This document shows, piece after piece, positions 47,644 to 56,530 of a DNA stretch of 64,000 bases; the stretch's first letter is position 1; every line of letters begins with the position of its first letter. The stretch spans positions 108,497-172,496 of the forward strand of contig JAHDDW010000001.1 of NCBI GenBank assembly GCA_020629155.1. Reading direction: 5' to 3'. The notes beneath the pieces were generated by a model. That model was not told where the DNA came from. It saw nothing but the letters and a program-made list of their open reading frames with translations, and did not search any database. The position numbers and the translations under genes were made by a program. This DNA is from Acidimicrobiales bacterium. GTDB taxonomy: Bacteria > Actinomycetota > Acidimicrobiia > Acidimicrobiales > SZUA-35.

Positions 47644-48678
47644 TTAACGTTGCGCAACGGTGCTAACGAGATCAAGCAACCTACCCACTGTCGCTATGTT
47701 TTGATCAAATACTGATAGCCCAAACTCAATGCATCGAAGTTTCTGCTGGGTGGATTCGATACCGTCAACCCACTTTCCATAGCTACGATGCAGCACTTCC
47801 ATAGCAAAATAGCGACAAAAAAGTTCTTCATCAAAGAGCCCTTCAGCGGCCTTGTATGCAGCAACACCTTCGTCAATGTAGCGTTTAGCGTCGCCAGGTT
47901 TGATATGTCCACCGCAGCTATACAACGCAATATGGGCCAAAGCACTCGCTAAAATAAAGCGCTGGTCGCCGTATTGGCTATAGCCAAAATCGATCAGCAG
48001 CGTTTCTCCTGCATCATTTATAAAAACATTTTTGGGATGCGCATCAGGCATTGTGAGGTGCTCAGCGTTAGCAACAAATGCTTCTTCAAGCGCTACATAC
48101 TGGTTCTGCGTGTTTGGATAAGCCAGGCGAAGTTCTAGCCCTCTCTCATAGATAGAAGCGAGGGTTGGTTCAACAATCGGCGCTTTGATCTCCCATGTTT
48201 TTGCCTCCCGTTGAAGGTGTGCAAGCATCGTCCCGAGCTGTGCTCCAGCGGTTACATTAAAAGCGGCATCATCGGCAAGAATCTGATTGACCTGCAAAGT
48301 ATAGCCATCTTCACGCACGTCTCGCATAATCGAGGTTGAGCAGTCAGCAAGGAAGTCAACTAGGGTCGGCACTCGAATGTGAGCATGTCCTTGCAAGTTC
48401 GTGAGAACTTCAACATCAAGTTGTATACTGTCTGCACCAAGCAGAAGTTCTGTCGGGTCAAACGGCGCAAGATCCTCGGTGTGTTTCACAACCACTTTCT
48501 CGCCAGCAAGTGTTGCGGCATAGGCTTGCGAGGCGAACCCACCTTTCAACATTTCACCGAGCGTAACGTCATGACCTCTGCGCTTCAGTTCTTTTTCTAG
48601 CGTGGCCTTATCTGCTAAGGCGCTAGGTTTCGTAAATTTTTTCTGGGTTTTCTCGACAGCTACAGGGTTAACAAACAT
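47644..48678 (-). CDS. Kinase-like phosphotransferase (APH/methylthioribose kinase-like fold)
   Basis: 344 aa. An N-lobe Lys (EKVVVKHTED), a catalytic-loop-like segment MPDAHPKNVFI, and the metal-binding DFGYSQYGD are visible in the order of the aminoglycoside phosphotransferase superfamily. The usual HGD of the catalytic loop is MPD, keeping Asp and Asn but losing His. No assignment to a specific substrate; sugar, choline or antibiotic kinases are all possible. The gene is isolated between ftsY and a divergent pilin gene. Confidence 0.65.
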   Translation of the reverse strand: MFVNPVAVEKTQKKFTKPSALADKATLEKELKRRGHDVTLGEMLKGGFASQAYAATLAGEKVVVKHTEDLAPFDPTELLLGADSIQLDVEVLTNLQGHAHIRVPTLVDFLADCSTSIMRDVREDGYTLQVNQILADDAAFNVTAGAQLGTMLAHLQREAKTWEIKAPIVEPTLASIYERGLELRLAYPNTQNQYVALEEAFVANAEHLTMPDAHPKNVFINDAGETLLIDFGYSQYGDQRFILASALAHIALYSCGGHIKPGDAKRYIDEGVAAYKAAEGLFDEELFCRYFAMEVLHRSYGKWVDGIESTQQKLRCIEFGLSVFDQNIATVGRLLDLVSTVAQR

Positions 48679-48807
48679 AGTTCAGCTTATAACGCAGCAA
48701 GCGATTCTGCCGTTTAAACTAGACTGCTTGAATCGAAAACTCATAAGCTACTTCGCCTACAGCAAAATTTCTAATGGTTTTTGCTTTTCCTACCGATACT
48801 TGACAAT

Positions 48808-48975
48808 ATGATACGCAGAATCTTTCAATCAGAAACTGAACAAGGGGCTAGCCTTGTTGAGTACACCCTTCTGATAGGACTTATCGCCCTCGTCTGCATC
48901 GGTGCCGTCACTGCGCTTGGAAACCAGGCTGACGAACCTTTCAAAGCTGTTACTAGCAGCCTTGCTGTACCTTAA
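48808..48975 (+). CDS. Flp-type pilin subunit
   Basis: 55 aa. The sequence ETEQGASLVEYTLLIGLIAL is the class IVb (Flp) prepilin motif: a hydrophilic leader, a Gly processing site before ASLVEY with Glu at +5, and a hydrophobic helix (VEYTLLIGLIALVCIGAVTAL). It would be cleaved by a TadV-type prepilin peptidase and polymerised into thin pili. ATG 48808 is preferred since longer readings add a non-typical leader. No tad secretion genes are next to it. The gene ends five bases from the convergent lepA stop. Confidence 0.85.
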   Translation: MIRRIFQSETEQGASLVEYTLLIGLIALVCIGAVTALGNQADEPFKAVTSSLAVP

Positions 48976-48980
48976 ACAGC

Positions 48981-50768
48981 CTAGTCGTCGAGCCGCAACG
49001 CGCGGATAAATGTATCCGGCGGAATCTCGACCCGACCAATGCTTTTCATCTTCTTTTTACCCTCTTTTTGCTTCTTTAAAAGCTTGTTTTTGCGAGTGAC
49101 GTCACCACCATAGAGTTTCGCCGTTACGTCTTTACGGAACGCTCGCACTGTCTCACGTGCAATTATCTTGCCGCCAATAGCCGCCTGGATAGGCACTTCA
49201 AACTGCTGTCGAGGGATGATGCTCTGCAATTTTTCTGCGGTGCGTCGTCCATAGTCATAGGAGCTGTCACGATGCACAACAGTAGAGAAGGCATCGACTT
49301 GCTCGCTGTTAAACAAAATGTCTACACGAACCAGATCGCCTGGTTCATAGCCTGCTGCTTCATAATCTAAGCTGGCATAGCCTTGACTGCGACTTTTCAG
49401 TTGATCGAAAAAATCGACAACAACTTCAGAAAGCGGCATGCGATAGACCAGCTCAACACGATCAGGTGAAAGATATTCCATCTTTTCCATATGGCCGCGC
49501 CGTGTCTGACAAAGCTCCATTAAGGTGCCTGTATATTCCGCAGGCGTAATCATCGACGCTTTCAGATACGGCTCACGAATTTCTGTCCAATCACCAGAAG
49601 CTGGCAACGACGAAGGATTGTCGATCACCCGCTCTTCTCCCCCGTTCATCGTGATCTGGTATTCGACAGATGGGCTCGTGGCAATAAGGTTTAAGTCAAA
49701 CTCACGCTGCAATCGTTCACGCACAATTTCCATGTGCAACAAGCCAAGGAAACCACAGCGAAACCCAAACCCTAACGCAGTCGACGTTTCAGGTTCGAAG
49801 GTGAACGAGCCGTCGTCTAGCCGCAACTTGTCGAGAGCGTCACGGAAATCTTCATAGTCATCGCCATCGACTGGATACAGCCCGCAAAATACCATCGGTT
49901 GCGGCTCACGATAGCCATCTAGCACTTCTTCAGCAGCGTTAGCTGCTGTGGTGATCGTCTCACCCGAGCGAGCTTCACGAACATCTTTAATCCCTGCGAT
50001 AAGATAGCCAACTTCGCCTGGACCAAGCGAATCGACAGGTGTGTTATCTGGCGTGCGAACGCCTACTTCATCGGCTTCATGCGTCGAGCCTGCTTGCATA
50101 AATTTGAGCTTGTCACGGCTATCTAACGAGCCATTCATTACACGGACGCTTGAAACCACACCACGATAAGTGTCGAAATGGCTATCAAAAATTAACGCCT
50201 GTAATGGTTTCTCGGCATCACCTTCAGGCGGTGGCACTCGCTCGATAATAGCTTCAAGCAGTGCTTCAACACCTAAGCCTGTTTTTGCTGAAATGCGCAA
50301 AATATCTTCAGCTGGAGTGCCTAAAATCTGTTCCATCTCAGCGCCGTGTTTATCTGGGTCAGCCGCTGGCAAATCAAGCTTGTTGAGCACTGGCACTATC
50401 TCTAAATCGTTTTCTAACGCAAGGTAGGTGTTTGCGAGCGTTTGGGCTTCCATCCCCTGTGCTGCGTCGACGACAAGCACAACCCCTTCACACGCTGCCA
50501 ACGATCGGCTGACTTCATAGCCAAAGTCGACGTGGCCTGGCGTATCGATCAGGTTGATGGTGTAACCTTTCCATTCAAGTTTGACGCTCTGCAACTTAAT
50601 AGTGATGCCTCGTTCGCGCTCTAAATCCATCGTGTCGAGATATTGTGAACGCATCTCTCTTGCCTCGACAGCGCCACAAAGTTCGAGCATACGATCAGCT
50701 AGAGTTGATTTGCCGTGATCAATATGGGCGATAATGGCGATATTGCGTATTTTTGAAATTTCAGACAT
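48981..50768 (-). CDS. lepA: Elongation factor 4 (LepA)
   Basis: 595 aa translational GTPase that can back-translocate ribosomes. GTPase motifs: [15 protein letters not shown] (G1), RGITIK (G2), DTPGHVDF (G3), NKLD (G4) and 'SAKTG' (G5), then EF-G-like domains and the LepA-specific C-terminal domain with '[20 protein letters not shown]'. Length is standard. Its upstream region carries the long inverted repeat at 50808-51009, and rpsT is divergent. Confidence 0.98.
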   Translation of the reverse strand: MSEISKIRNIAIIAHIDHGKSTLADRMLELCGAVEAREMRSQYLDTMDLERERGITIKLQSVKLEWKGYTINLIDTPGHVDFGYEVSRSLAACEGVVLVVDAAQGMEAQTLANTYLALENDLEIVPVLNKLDLPAADPDKHGAEMEQILGTPAEDILRISAKTGLGVEALLEAIIERVPPPEGDAEKPLQALIFDSHFDTYRGVVSSVRVMNGSLDSRDKLKFMQAGSTHEADEVGVRTPDNTPVDSLGPGEVGYLIAGIKDVREARSGETITTAANAAEEVLDGYREPQPMVFCGLYPVDGDDYEDFRDALDKLRLDDGSFTFEPETSTALGFGFRCGFLGLLHMEIVRERLQREFDLNLIATSPSVEYQITMNGGEERVIDNPSSLPASGDWTEIREPYLKASMITPAEYTGTLMELCQTRRGHMEKMEYLSPDRVELVYRMPLSEVVVDFFDQLKSRSQGYASLDYEAAGYEPGDLVRVDILFNSEQVDAFSTVVHRDSSYDYGRRTAEKLQSIIPRQQFEVPIQAAIGGKIIARETVRAFRKDVTAKLYGGDVTRKNKLLKKQKEGKKKMKSIGRVEIPPDTFIRALRLDD

Positions 50769-50807
50769 GGCACCTTCATGCTTGCTAGACCTTCGTAAGC
50801 AACCTGC

Positions 50808-51009
50808 TTAAGGCTATCTCTCATTTATTCGTTTCTGATCAAATAGCTAGTATCTGTGCAAGCAACTAGCGTTGAGACTAGATGGGCATCTCTTAAAATT
50901 GTAGATACCCACTGCATTTCCGCTCCGCTCGGGCCATTCCATGGAGGTTGTAGCGGTTCTCTGGTAAAACGATTTGATGCAAAAACGAATAAATGAGAGA
51001 TAGCCTTAA
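50808..51009. repeat. 202-bp element bounded by perfect 27-bp inverted repeats
   Basis: Left arm (50808-50834) TTAAGGCTATCTCTCATTTA + TTCGTTT; right arm (50983-51009) is its exact reverse complement. The arms are 148 bp apart and enclose the dispersed structured element at 50884-50947. The geometry is that of a MITE. It lies between the divergent genes lepA and rpsT in the only gene-free stretch above 300 bp here (50769-51127); the remaining 51010-51127 should hold the rpsT promoter. Confidence 0.7.
50884..50947 (-). repeat. Dispersed structured element, copy 1
   Basis: Read on the minus strand it begins CCTCCATGGAATGGCCCGAG and ends in a hairpin made of GGGTATCT and AGATGCCC. The second copy is at 59136-59200 on the plus strand, with roughly 85 percent identity by eye. 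Paired changes keep the stem. See findings. Confidence 0.65.
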
Positions 51010-51127
51010 TAAAGATGCCCCAAAGGTTGGGCTTGTCGATATATGCGCTATGATTTTATGTCGGACTAGTATTGCTTGATACCTCAAGCCGTGCCTGTTA
51101 TACACACTTACGATCGAGGAATTTCCT

Positions 51128-51379
51128 GTGGCGAACATTAAAAGCCAAATTAAACGAAATAAGCAAAACGAGAAGCGTCGCCTACGCAATCAAGCGACAC
51201 GTTCAGAGATAAACACACTTAAAAAAGCTGCTGTTGCAGCTGCTGGCAGCGACCAGCAAGATGATTCTCTTAAAGCTGCACTCAAGAAGATTGATAAAGC
51301 TGCTGCTAAAGGCGTTATGCACAAAAACAAAGCTGCTCGCCAAAAAAGCCGTCTTGTTAAACAAGTAACTGCTAAATAA
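51128..51379 (+). CDS. rpsT: 30S ribosomal protein S20
   Basis: 83 aa, strongly basic and Ala/Lys rich: MANIKSQIKRNKQNEKRRLR (initiating GTG), then 'AATRS'-type NQATRSEINTLKKA, 'AALKKIDKAAAKGVMHKNKA' and 'ARQKSRLVKQV', all canonical for S20. Binds 16S rRNA early in small-subunit assembly. GTG start with CGAGGAA upstream. A short inverted repeat (GCATCG...CGATGC, 51381-51403) after the stop may end the transcript before convergent holA. Confidence 0.97.
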   Translation: MANIKSQIKRNKQNEKRRLRNQATRSEINTLKKAAVAAAGSDQQDDSLKAALKKIDKAAAKGVMHKNKAARQKSRLVKQVTAK

Positions 51380-51440
51380 GGCATCGGTCCAATTCTTCGA
51401 TGCTGCGTTCGCACGTAGTGTGACTACCATTTTGCCAACA

Positions 51441-52433
51441 CTACCGTGATAAGCGGGCTAGTCTGGCTACTAAGACCTCGATGATAGCATCGGGGTCTAT
51501 TGCTGTTTTCCCTCGAATGCCCAGATCTGCTTCGGCGAGCAACGCAAAAACTTGACTCAGTTTCGCTATGCCCAGCTTCTTACTGACGTTTAGGGCTTTA
51601 CGAGCTGGAAATGGCGAGCCGCCGATAATTGCCGCGGCCTCTTTATCATTTCGCGCACTAGAACCCTGAAGCGCTAAGGCTTTTTGATAGTGATTATGCA
51701 GCGTCGCCATTATTTGCAAGCTATGACGGCTGCCGCCTCGCAACATACGGTGCAGCTTTTCTAACGATAAACCGATATCGCCAGAATCTATTGCATCGGT
51801 CAATTCCCAAGGCGGCACATCAGATGCTTGCCCCAGAAACGGTTCGACATCTGACGCTTTGACATGTGCGGTCCCAAATGTCGCATAAAGCGTTTCAAGC
51901 AATGTGTTCAGCTGGCCAACATCGTCACCTATTGCATCAGCTATTTTGTTTTTAGTTTGACGGTCAAGTTGTACGTCAGCCATGGCAAGTTGTTCTTCAA
52001 CAAGGGCTTTACGGGCTTTGCCTTTTGGGGCAGCGTCGATAACATTTGCGCCCAGGTTAGCAAGGGCATCTTTTAGCGCTTTCGGCACGGCGCTTAGACG
52101 GCTAGAGGAAGATGCTTTCTCCCACACAAGCACAAGGCCAACGTTTTGGAGATCATCAAGGATTGCGATAAGTGGTGCAACGTCAGCTTTTTTAGAAAAC
52201 AAAGCTAGATGTCTAGCAACAACCACTCGCCTATCGGTAAGGAACGGCGGCGTTAAGGCAGCATTGACAAGCTGCACCATTTCAAGGCGGCCTTCCTCGT
52301 CGAAATAGTTTGCTTGTGTTAGCTCTTCCAGCATGAGCGATTTGTCGCCGTCGCCAACCAAAAGGTCTGTTTGCCGTACAACCTCTTGTGCAACAAGGGC
52401 TTCATCATCGCCTTTAATAAAAACAACTGTCAT
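51441..52433 (-). CDS. holA: DNA polymerase III delta subunit
   Basis: 330 aa clamp-loader subunit. It has the actinobacterial HolA pattern: 'VVFIKGDDEALVAQEV', 'RRVVVARHLALF', 'LVLVWEKASSSSRLS', and the C-terminal collar-like helices ending 'DPDAIIEVLVARLARL'. The Walker motif is absent, as expected for delta. Location next to rpsT, on the opposite strand, is the usual actinobacterial arrangement. The start codon overlaps the stop of the upstream gene by one base (TGATG). Confidence 0.9.
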   Translation of the reverse strand: MTVVFIKGDDEALVAQEVVRQTDLLVGDGDKSLMLEELTQANYFDEEGRLEMVQLVNAALTPPFLTDRRVVVARHLALFSKKADVAPLIAILDDLQNVGLVLVWEKASSSSRLSAVPKALKDALANLGANVIDAAPKGKARKALVEEQLAMADVQLDRQTKNKIADAIGDDVGQLNTLLETLYATFGTAHVKASDVEPFLGQASDVPPWELTDAIDSGDIGLSLEKLHRMLRGGSRHSLQIMATLHNHYQKALALQGSSARNDKEAAAIIGGSPFPARKALNVSKKLGIAKLSQVFALLAEADLGIRGKTAIDPDAIIEVLVARLARLSR

Positions 52434-52906
52434 CAGTTGGCCAGTCTATGTGCAGAATCTAGCTGCGCCATCATATGTCTCACACGATTTGCTGTTTTAG
52501 GTGATGCTGTCCTCAAAAAATGTGTGCCTTTGTTGATAGCCGCTGTTTGCTGTGCGACAAGTCTTGCTAAGGGTATAGACGGGTCTCGCTGGTCTTTGGG
52601 AAGGTCATGCAACGCGGTTTCTTCAAAGGAAGCAAGCGATAGAGTGTCGCTCCAGTGACCTAGCCGCCTGATTGTGGAGACAGCAGAATCATAGACAAGA
52701 TCGACCTGGTAATCGGCGACGACCTGTTCTGCCTTAGCAATAGTGCTCGCATCAACTGACAGCGCAACTTCTGCCTCTTGGATTTGCGTAAGAAGCTGCT
52801 CTCGTCCAGCTGCGCTGAGGAAGCTGTTTAGTTCAACATAATCAGCGTGTTGCCAGCCTTCTGGCAGCATTTGCGCGAAGCTATACGCAATTATTTTTGT
52901 AACCAT
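52433..52906 (-). CDS. Hypothetical protein coupled to holA
   Basis: 157 aa, soluble, mostly helical, no known motif. 'YSFAQMLPEGWQHADYVELN' at the start and 'LARLVAQQTAAINKG' near the C-terminus are unremarkable. The overlap with holA indicates co-expression. Not recognised as part of a family; a DNA-replication role is only suggested by its neighbour. Confidence 0.5.
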   Translation of the reverse strand: MVTKIIAYSFAQMLPEGWQHADYVELNSFLSAAGREQLLTQIQEAEVALSVDASTIAKAEQVVADYQVDLVYDSAVSTIRRLGHWSDTLSLASFEETALHDLPKDQRDPSIPLARLVAQQTAAINKGTHFLRTASPKTANRVRHMMAQLDSAHRLAN

Positions 52907-52962
52907 AGCGCGAAGGATATCTACATCGGCACGAAAAACTAAGGCACGTCTATTCAGGATGT

Positions 52963-53076
52963 ATGTTACAACCTGATCCCTTTTATATAGTTGAAGAAAT
53001 TGAACTAACTGATGTCATCATCACTTTCTATGATGAACAATTGGAAGATCCAGAAGACCCAACACCAGATAGATAA
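52963..53076 (+). CDS. Possible 37-residue acidic small protein
   Basis: An ATG with AGGA eight bases upstream opens a 37-codon frame: MLQPDPFYIVEEIELTDVII, then TFYDEQLEDPEDPTPDR. The composition is highly acidic and protein-like, and the frame fills the gap between a divergent gene and the convergent comEC stop exactly. No homologue known to me. It would need conservation evidence to be accepted. Confidence 0.35.
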   Translation: MLQPDPFYIVEEIELTDVIITFYDEQLEDPEDPTPDR

Positions 53077-53078
53077 CT

Positions 53079-54941
53079 TCATCGGACTAGAGCAAGTCGT
53101 TTCTCTTCTGAGTTTATTTGTAATTGACCAACACTCGATTTGATTGTCTGAGTTGACAGGACTCTCTGCGCGCCTTTGATCTTATGATTTGATGGCGCCC
53201 AAATAGCGCGCACATGTGTTGTTGCTTGAAGTCTCGCAATATGTTCACTCATTTGCCGTGTTCCAGTTTCCACGACGACAAGATCTATCTGATCAAGCTG
53301 TGTGAAGCGATCAATATCGCTTCTGTTAGCATCCGCGCTGATCCATAAGACTGAAATGGATTCACTATCGCCAGGTATCCAAAGCACCGAACTTTCTTCT
53401 TGCGAAAAAACAGCAGCTGTCGGTGACCAGATTGAAAATCCTACGACTGCTAAAATTGCCATGCAGCTGAAGACACGTCGTATTGTTCCGTGCCTCTTAA
53501 GCAAAATCCAAGCAAGACTGGCCCCACAGATAACCACTAACGCTAAGCCACCAAGCATCGGCGCTTGGAATTGTGCAAGGTGCTTAGCGGCTGATGCGAT
53601 CCACCAAAGCAACGCCCGTACTGGCAGCTGCACGAAAAAACCTAGCCACGATAGCCATGACGGCAATAACCCTGCAATAACTCCAACAGAGGAACCCCAT
53701 ATCATGACATAACCTGCCGCCCAGCCAACAAACAAGTTAGCTGCCACAGAAATTGATGGAATAGGACCGAACCCAAGCAAAAGCGGCGCGACAAAAAGTT
53801 GCGCCGAGATAGTAACTATGACCGACTCGACTATTGCAGATCTTCTAGCTACAGCGATCCGCTCCATTAACACTGGAGCAAGCACAATAATGCCAAGTGA
53901 AGCTGCTACCGATAGCCGAAAACCTAACGACAGTGTCAGAAAAGGGTCGACCAGCACTAATCCTGTTACCGACAAAAGCAATACACGCAGCCCTGTTGTT
54001 TGCGCACCTTGCAGCCGCCCCCAAGCCACAACGACCGCGACACCTACTGCTCTGATCACTGACGGCTCAAACCTAGTAACAATGCCAAACCCTGCAAGCA
54101 AAAAGATGACGCATAGGAATCTCAAATGCAGAGGCAACCGTTGCAACAATGGAGCAGCAAGCGCTAACAGCAGTACCACATTTTGCCCTGACACGGCAAG
54201 CAGGTGTGTTATGCCTGTGGCTCGAAAATGCGCTTGCTGCACTTCGCTTTGAAACCTGTCATCGCCGATGACTAAACCCATGTAAAGAGACTTTTCTCCC
54301 TCACTCATGAACGCACCTTTATCGATAGCGTCACGAAAAAATTCGGGCACGGCACGCAATCCACTAGCCTTTTCCACAGAGGTTACAGAAGTTAGTGTCA
54401 TCCGCCCGACAAGATGGTTCGATTTATACCAGCTGCGTATTGAACCGCTTGTCTCTGCATCAAAAAGACGTTTAATCGAACCTTTCACCCTCATTGTATC
54501 GCCAGCGGCTAGGTCATCATTTCGTGGAAGCAACGCGAACGGCACATCGATAACAACACGTTTACCGCTTTCTATTCTGCCTACAAATTGAGCCTGACCG
54601 TAGCGTTGCGGCTCTGGGTCGTCGACTAACACAACCTTGCCTTCATAGCGCTGGGTTTCAAGCATCACATAGGCCTGTTCAGCTCGGACGCCAAGACTAC
54701 TTGCCAACAACGCCACTGAGACAATGAACAAAACTGGTTTTTCTAACCACCAACTCATCATGCAACAACTGACACAAACCCATAAAGACAAAGCAATAAA
54801 AGGGTGCGAAACACAAAACCATGTGACAACCGCAAGCATGACCACATGGAGTTCGGTAAAAATTCGAGCATCTCCGCTTCTTGAAGACCCTCTACTTCTG
54901 CGTCTCTCGGTGAACTGCCACAGCGATGTTACCATGTGCAC
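53079..54941 (-). CDS. comEC: ComEC/Rec2 family DNA-uptake channel protein
   Basis: 620 aa membrane protein that in competent bacteria transports single-stranded DNA across the membrane. It has N-terminal helices, an OB-like extracytoplasmic domain (about 95-190), and the competence domain signature 'HFRATGITHLLAVSGQNVVL' followed by about nine helices. The C-terminal region (from about 515) corresponds to the metallo-beta-lactamase-like domain but is short and lacks its His-rich metal motif. GTG is used; an ATG two codons downstream is possible. Downstream of comEA in the same orientation, separated by 19 bp. Confidence 0.88.
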   Translation of the reverse strand: MHMVTSLWQFTERRRSRGSSRSGDARIFTELHVVMLAVVTWFCVSHPFIALSLWVCVSCCMMSWWLEKPVLFIVSVALLASSLGVRAEQAYVMLETQRYEGKVVLVDDPEPQRYGQAQFVGRIESGKRVVIDVPFALLPRNDDLAAGDTMRVKGSIKRLFDAETSGSIRSWYKSNHLVGRMTLTSVTSVEKASGLRAVPEFFRDAIDKGAFMSEGEKSLYMGLVIGDDRFQSEVQQAHFRATGITHLLAVSGQNVVLLLALAAPLLQRLPLHLRFLCVIFLLAGFGIVTRFEPSVIRAVGVAVVVAWGRLQGAQTTGLRVLLLSVTGLVLVDPFLTLSLGFRLSVAASLGIIVLAPVLMERIAVARRSAIVESVIVTISAQLFVAPLLLGFGPIPSISVAANLFVGWAAGYVMIWGSSVGVIAGLLPSWLSWLGFFVQLPVRALLWWIASAAKHLAQFQAPMLGGLALVVICGASLAWILLKRHGTIRRVFSCMAILAVVGFSIWSPTAAVFSQEESSVLWIPGDSESISVLWISADANRSDIDRFTQLDQIDLVVVETGTRQMSEHIARLQATTHVRAIWAPSNHKIKGAQRVLSTQTIKSSVGQLQINSEEKRLALVR

Positions 54942-54960
54942 AACAGTTGACTACGATAGT

Positions 54961-55767
54961 TCATAGACGAATCGAGTCACGCATTTTTTCAAGCTTTGCT
55001 GGGCCTATCCCAGGAACATCAAGCAACTGTTCGACCGTGCTAAACTCGCCGTTTTCTGTGCGATAGTCGACAATAGCTTGTGACATAGCTGGCCCAATAC
55101 CAGGTAAAGCTTCTAACTGCTGCGCAGTAGCGGAATTTATCGCAATGGGTGTTTCACCAGCTAAAGGCGCTGCTTGCTGCACAAAGCTTGCAGGTATTTC
55201 TTCACCCACTTTAGGAACATACAGCTGCGAACCATCAACCACTTGTGCCGCTAAATTCAACTGGTTTTTATCGGCATCATCTGTGAAACCGCCAGCAAGC
55301 CGCACGACGTCAAGAACGATTGCGTCACTTGTCGTTTCAATCACACCAGACGTTTGAACAGCACCTACGATATGTACCCGAACGGTTGCAGGCAATGACG
55401 TTGTATCAACAGCAGTTGCTACTTGCGCTTGTGGAATCAGCTCTTCTATCGGCACCTTTGCTGGCGCGTTTTGTGTTGTCATCCACCATAATCCAGCCAC
55501 AACGACTGCTAGAGCAAACAGCAACAATAGCTTAGGTGCAAGCGTTATGTTTTCAAGACGCAACAGCGCTTCGTCCAACCACTGTTGCACACTAAAAGGA
55601 CGAACAGCAGAATCAGTTTTTGGCTGGTCTTGAGACGTTTCCTCTTTGGGCAGCTCCTTTTTTTCTGCATCCCACACCAGAGCAGGGAATTCACTAGTGA
55701 TTTCTGAGCTGCCAAAATGTTTTGCTTTGCCTGTCACAGGTTTTTGCACTACGCCATATTTCTCCAC
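54961..55767 (-). CDS. comEA: ComEA-type DNA receptor (SLBB plus helix-hairpin-helix)
   Basis: 268 aa, GTG start. A cytoplasmic N-terminal region of about 85 residues, one transmembrane helix (LLLLFALAVVVAGLWWM), an SLBB-like domain ('VRVHIVGAVQTSGVIE', 'LAAQVVDGSQLYVP') and a C-terminal double helix-hairpin-helix: 'LEALPGIGPAMSQAIVDYR', 'LLDVPGIGPAKLEKMR'. This is the standard ComEA layout: it binds incoming DNA outside the membrane and passes it to ComEC. Together with comEC it suggests natural transformation capacity. Confidence 0.93.
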   Translation of the reverse strand: MEKYGVVQKPVTGKAKHFGSSEITSEFPALVWDAEKKELPKEETSQDQPKTDSAVRPFSVQQWLDEALLRLENITLAPKLLLLFALAVVVAGLWWMTTQNAPAKVPIEELIPQAQVATAVDTTSLPATVRVHIVGAVQTSGVIETTSDAIVLDVVRLAGGFTDDADKNQLNLAAQVVDGSQLYVPKVGEEIPASFVQQAAPLAGETPIAINSATAQQLEALPGIGPAMSQAIVDYRTENGEFSTVEQLLDVPGIGPAKLEKMRDSIRL

Positions 55768-55873
55768 ACACCTTTTATAACAAAAAAGTATTCAAAATAC
55801 ACTAAAATACCACAAAATAAATTTTACTTAGATTTTAAACACTTTTTTCCTTTAAATACTCAAATATCAGTTT

Positions 55874-56530
55874 TTAAGCAACTGTCACAAGATTATATTC
55901 ATAAGCAGTAATTACTAGTTGCACGCGGTCTCGCGCTTCTAGTTTCATGCGTAGGTTTGAGATATGAGATTTTACCGTAGAAAGACTGATCACAAGATGA
56001 CTCGCAATTTCGCGGTTTGTAAGTCCTCTCCCGACGAGTGTAAGAACTTCAACCTCACGATTAGTCAACTGTTCATCATAGCGAACCCTCACTGTTGGTG
56101 TTGCCAAATAATGTTTGATCAACTTTTTTACAAGTTTAGGAGAAAGCAATGATTGACCTTCGAAAACTTGTCTAATCGCGTAAAGAAGCTGCTTAGGCGT
56201 TGAGTCTTTAAGCAAAAATCCGCTAGCTCCAGAACATAGCGCTTTATAAATATATTCATCGGAATCGAACATCGTAAGAATAAGCACTTTTGTCTTCTCT
56301 AGCGCTGGATCCTCACAGATATACTGCGTTGCCGTTAGCCCATCAACCTCTGGCATTCTTATATCCATAAGAACAACATCTGGCTTTGAACACCTTGCGA
56401 CTTCTAGCACTTCTTTACCATTACTAGCCTCGCCAACAACTTCGAAATCATCTTCAACGTCAAACAAGCTTGCTAAGCTAGATCGCAGAATCGTTTGATC
56501 ATCAGCAATAAGAACTTTAATAGGACTCAA
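55874..56530 (-). CDS. NarL/FixJ-family response regulator
   Basis: 218 aa. Receiver domain with acid pocket (IADDQTIL), phosphoacceptor D56 in VVLMDIRMPEVDG and the conserved Lys (LLKDSTPKQ). The C-terminal LuxR-type helix-turn-helix is LTNREVEVLTLVGRGLTNRE, then 'ASHLVISLSTVKSHISNL'. The TTG start overlaps the stop of the kinase gene (TTGA), showing coupled translation. Its likely target is the divergent ABC transporter operon at 57539, by analogy with DesK/DesR- and LiaS/LiaR-like systems. The gene is followed by an AT-rich gap. Confidence 0.93.
   Translation of the reverse strand: MSPIKVLIADDQTILRSSLASLFDVEDDFEVVGEASNGKEVLEVARCSKPDVVLMDIRMPEVDGLTATQYICEDPALEKTKVLILTMFDSDEYIYKALCSGASGFLLKDSTPKQLLYAIRQVFEGQSLLSPKLVKKLIKHYLATPTVRVRYDEQLTNREVEVLTLVGRGLTNREIASHLVISLSTVKSHISNLRMKLEARDRVQLVITAYEYNLVTVA

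Noticed and set aside
48679..48807. Possible tRNA in intergenic gaps (48.7 kb, 57.4 kb, 19.6 kb)
   Set aside because: No T-loop GTTCRANNC motif paired with an acceptor stem was found in any of these gaps.
50893..51189. 98-codon minus-strand frame between rpsT and lepA
   Set aside because: Overlaps the start of rpsT antisense and the inverted-repeat element; no similarity to any protein.
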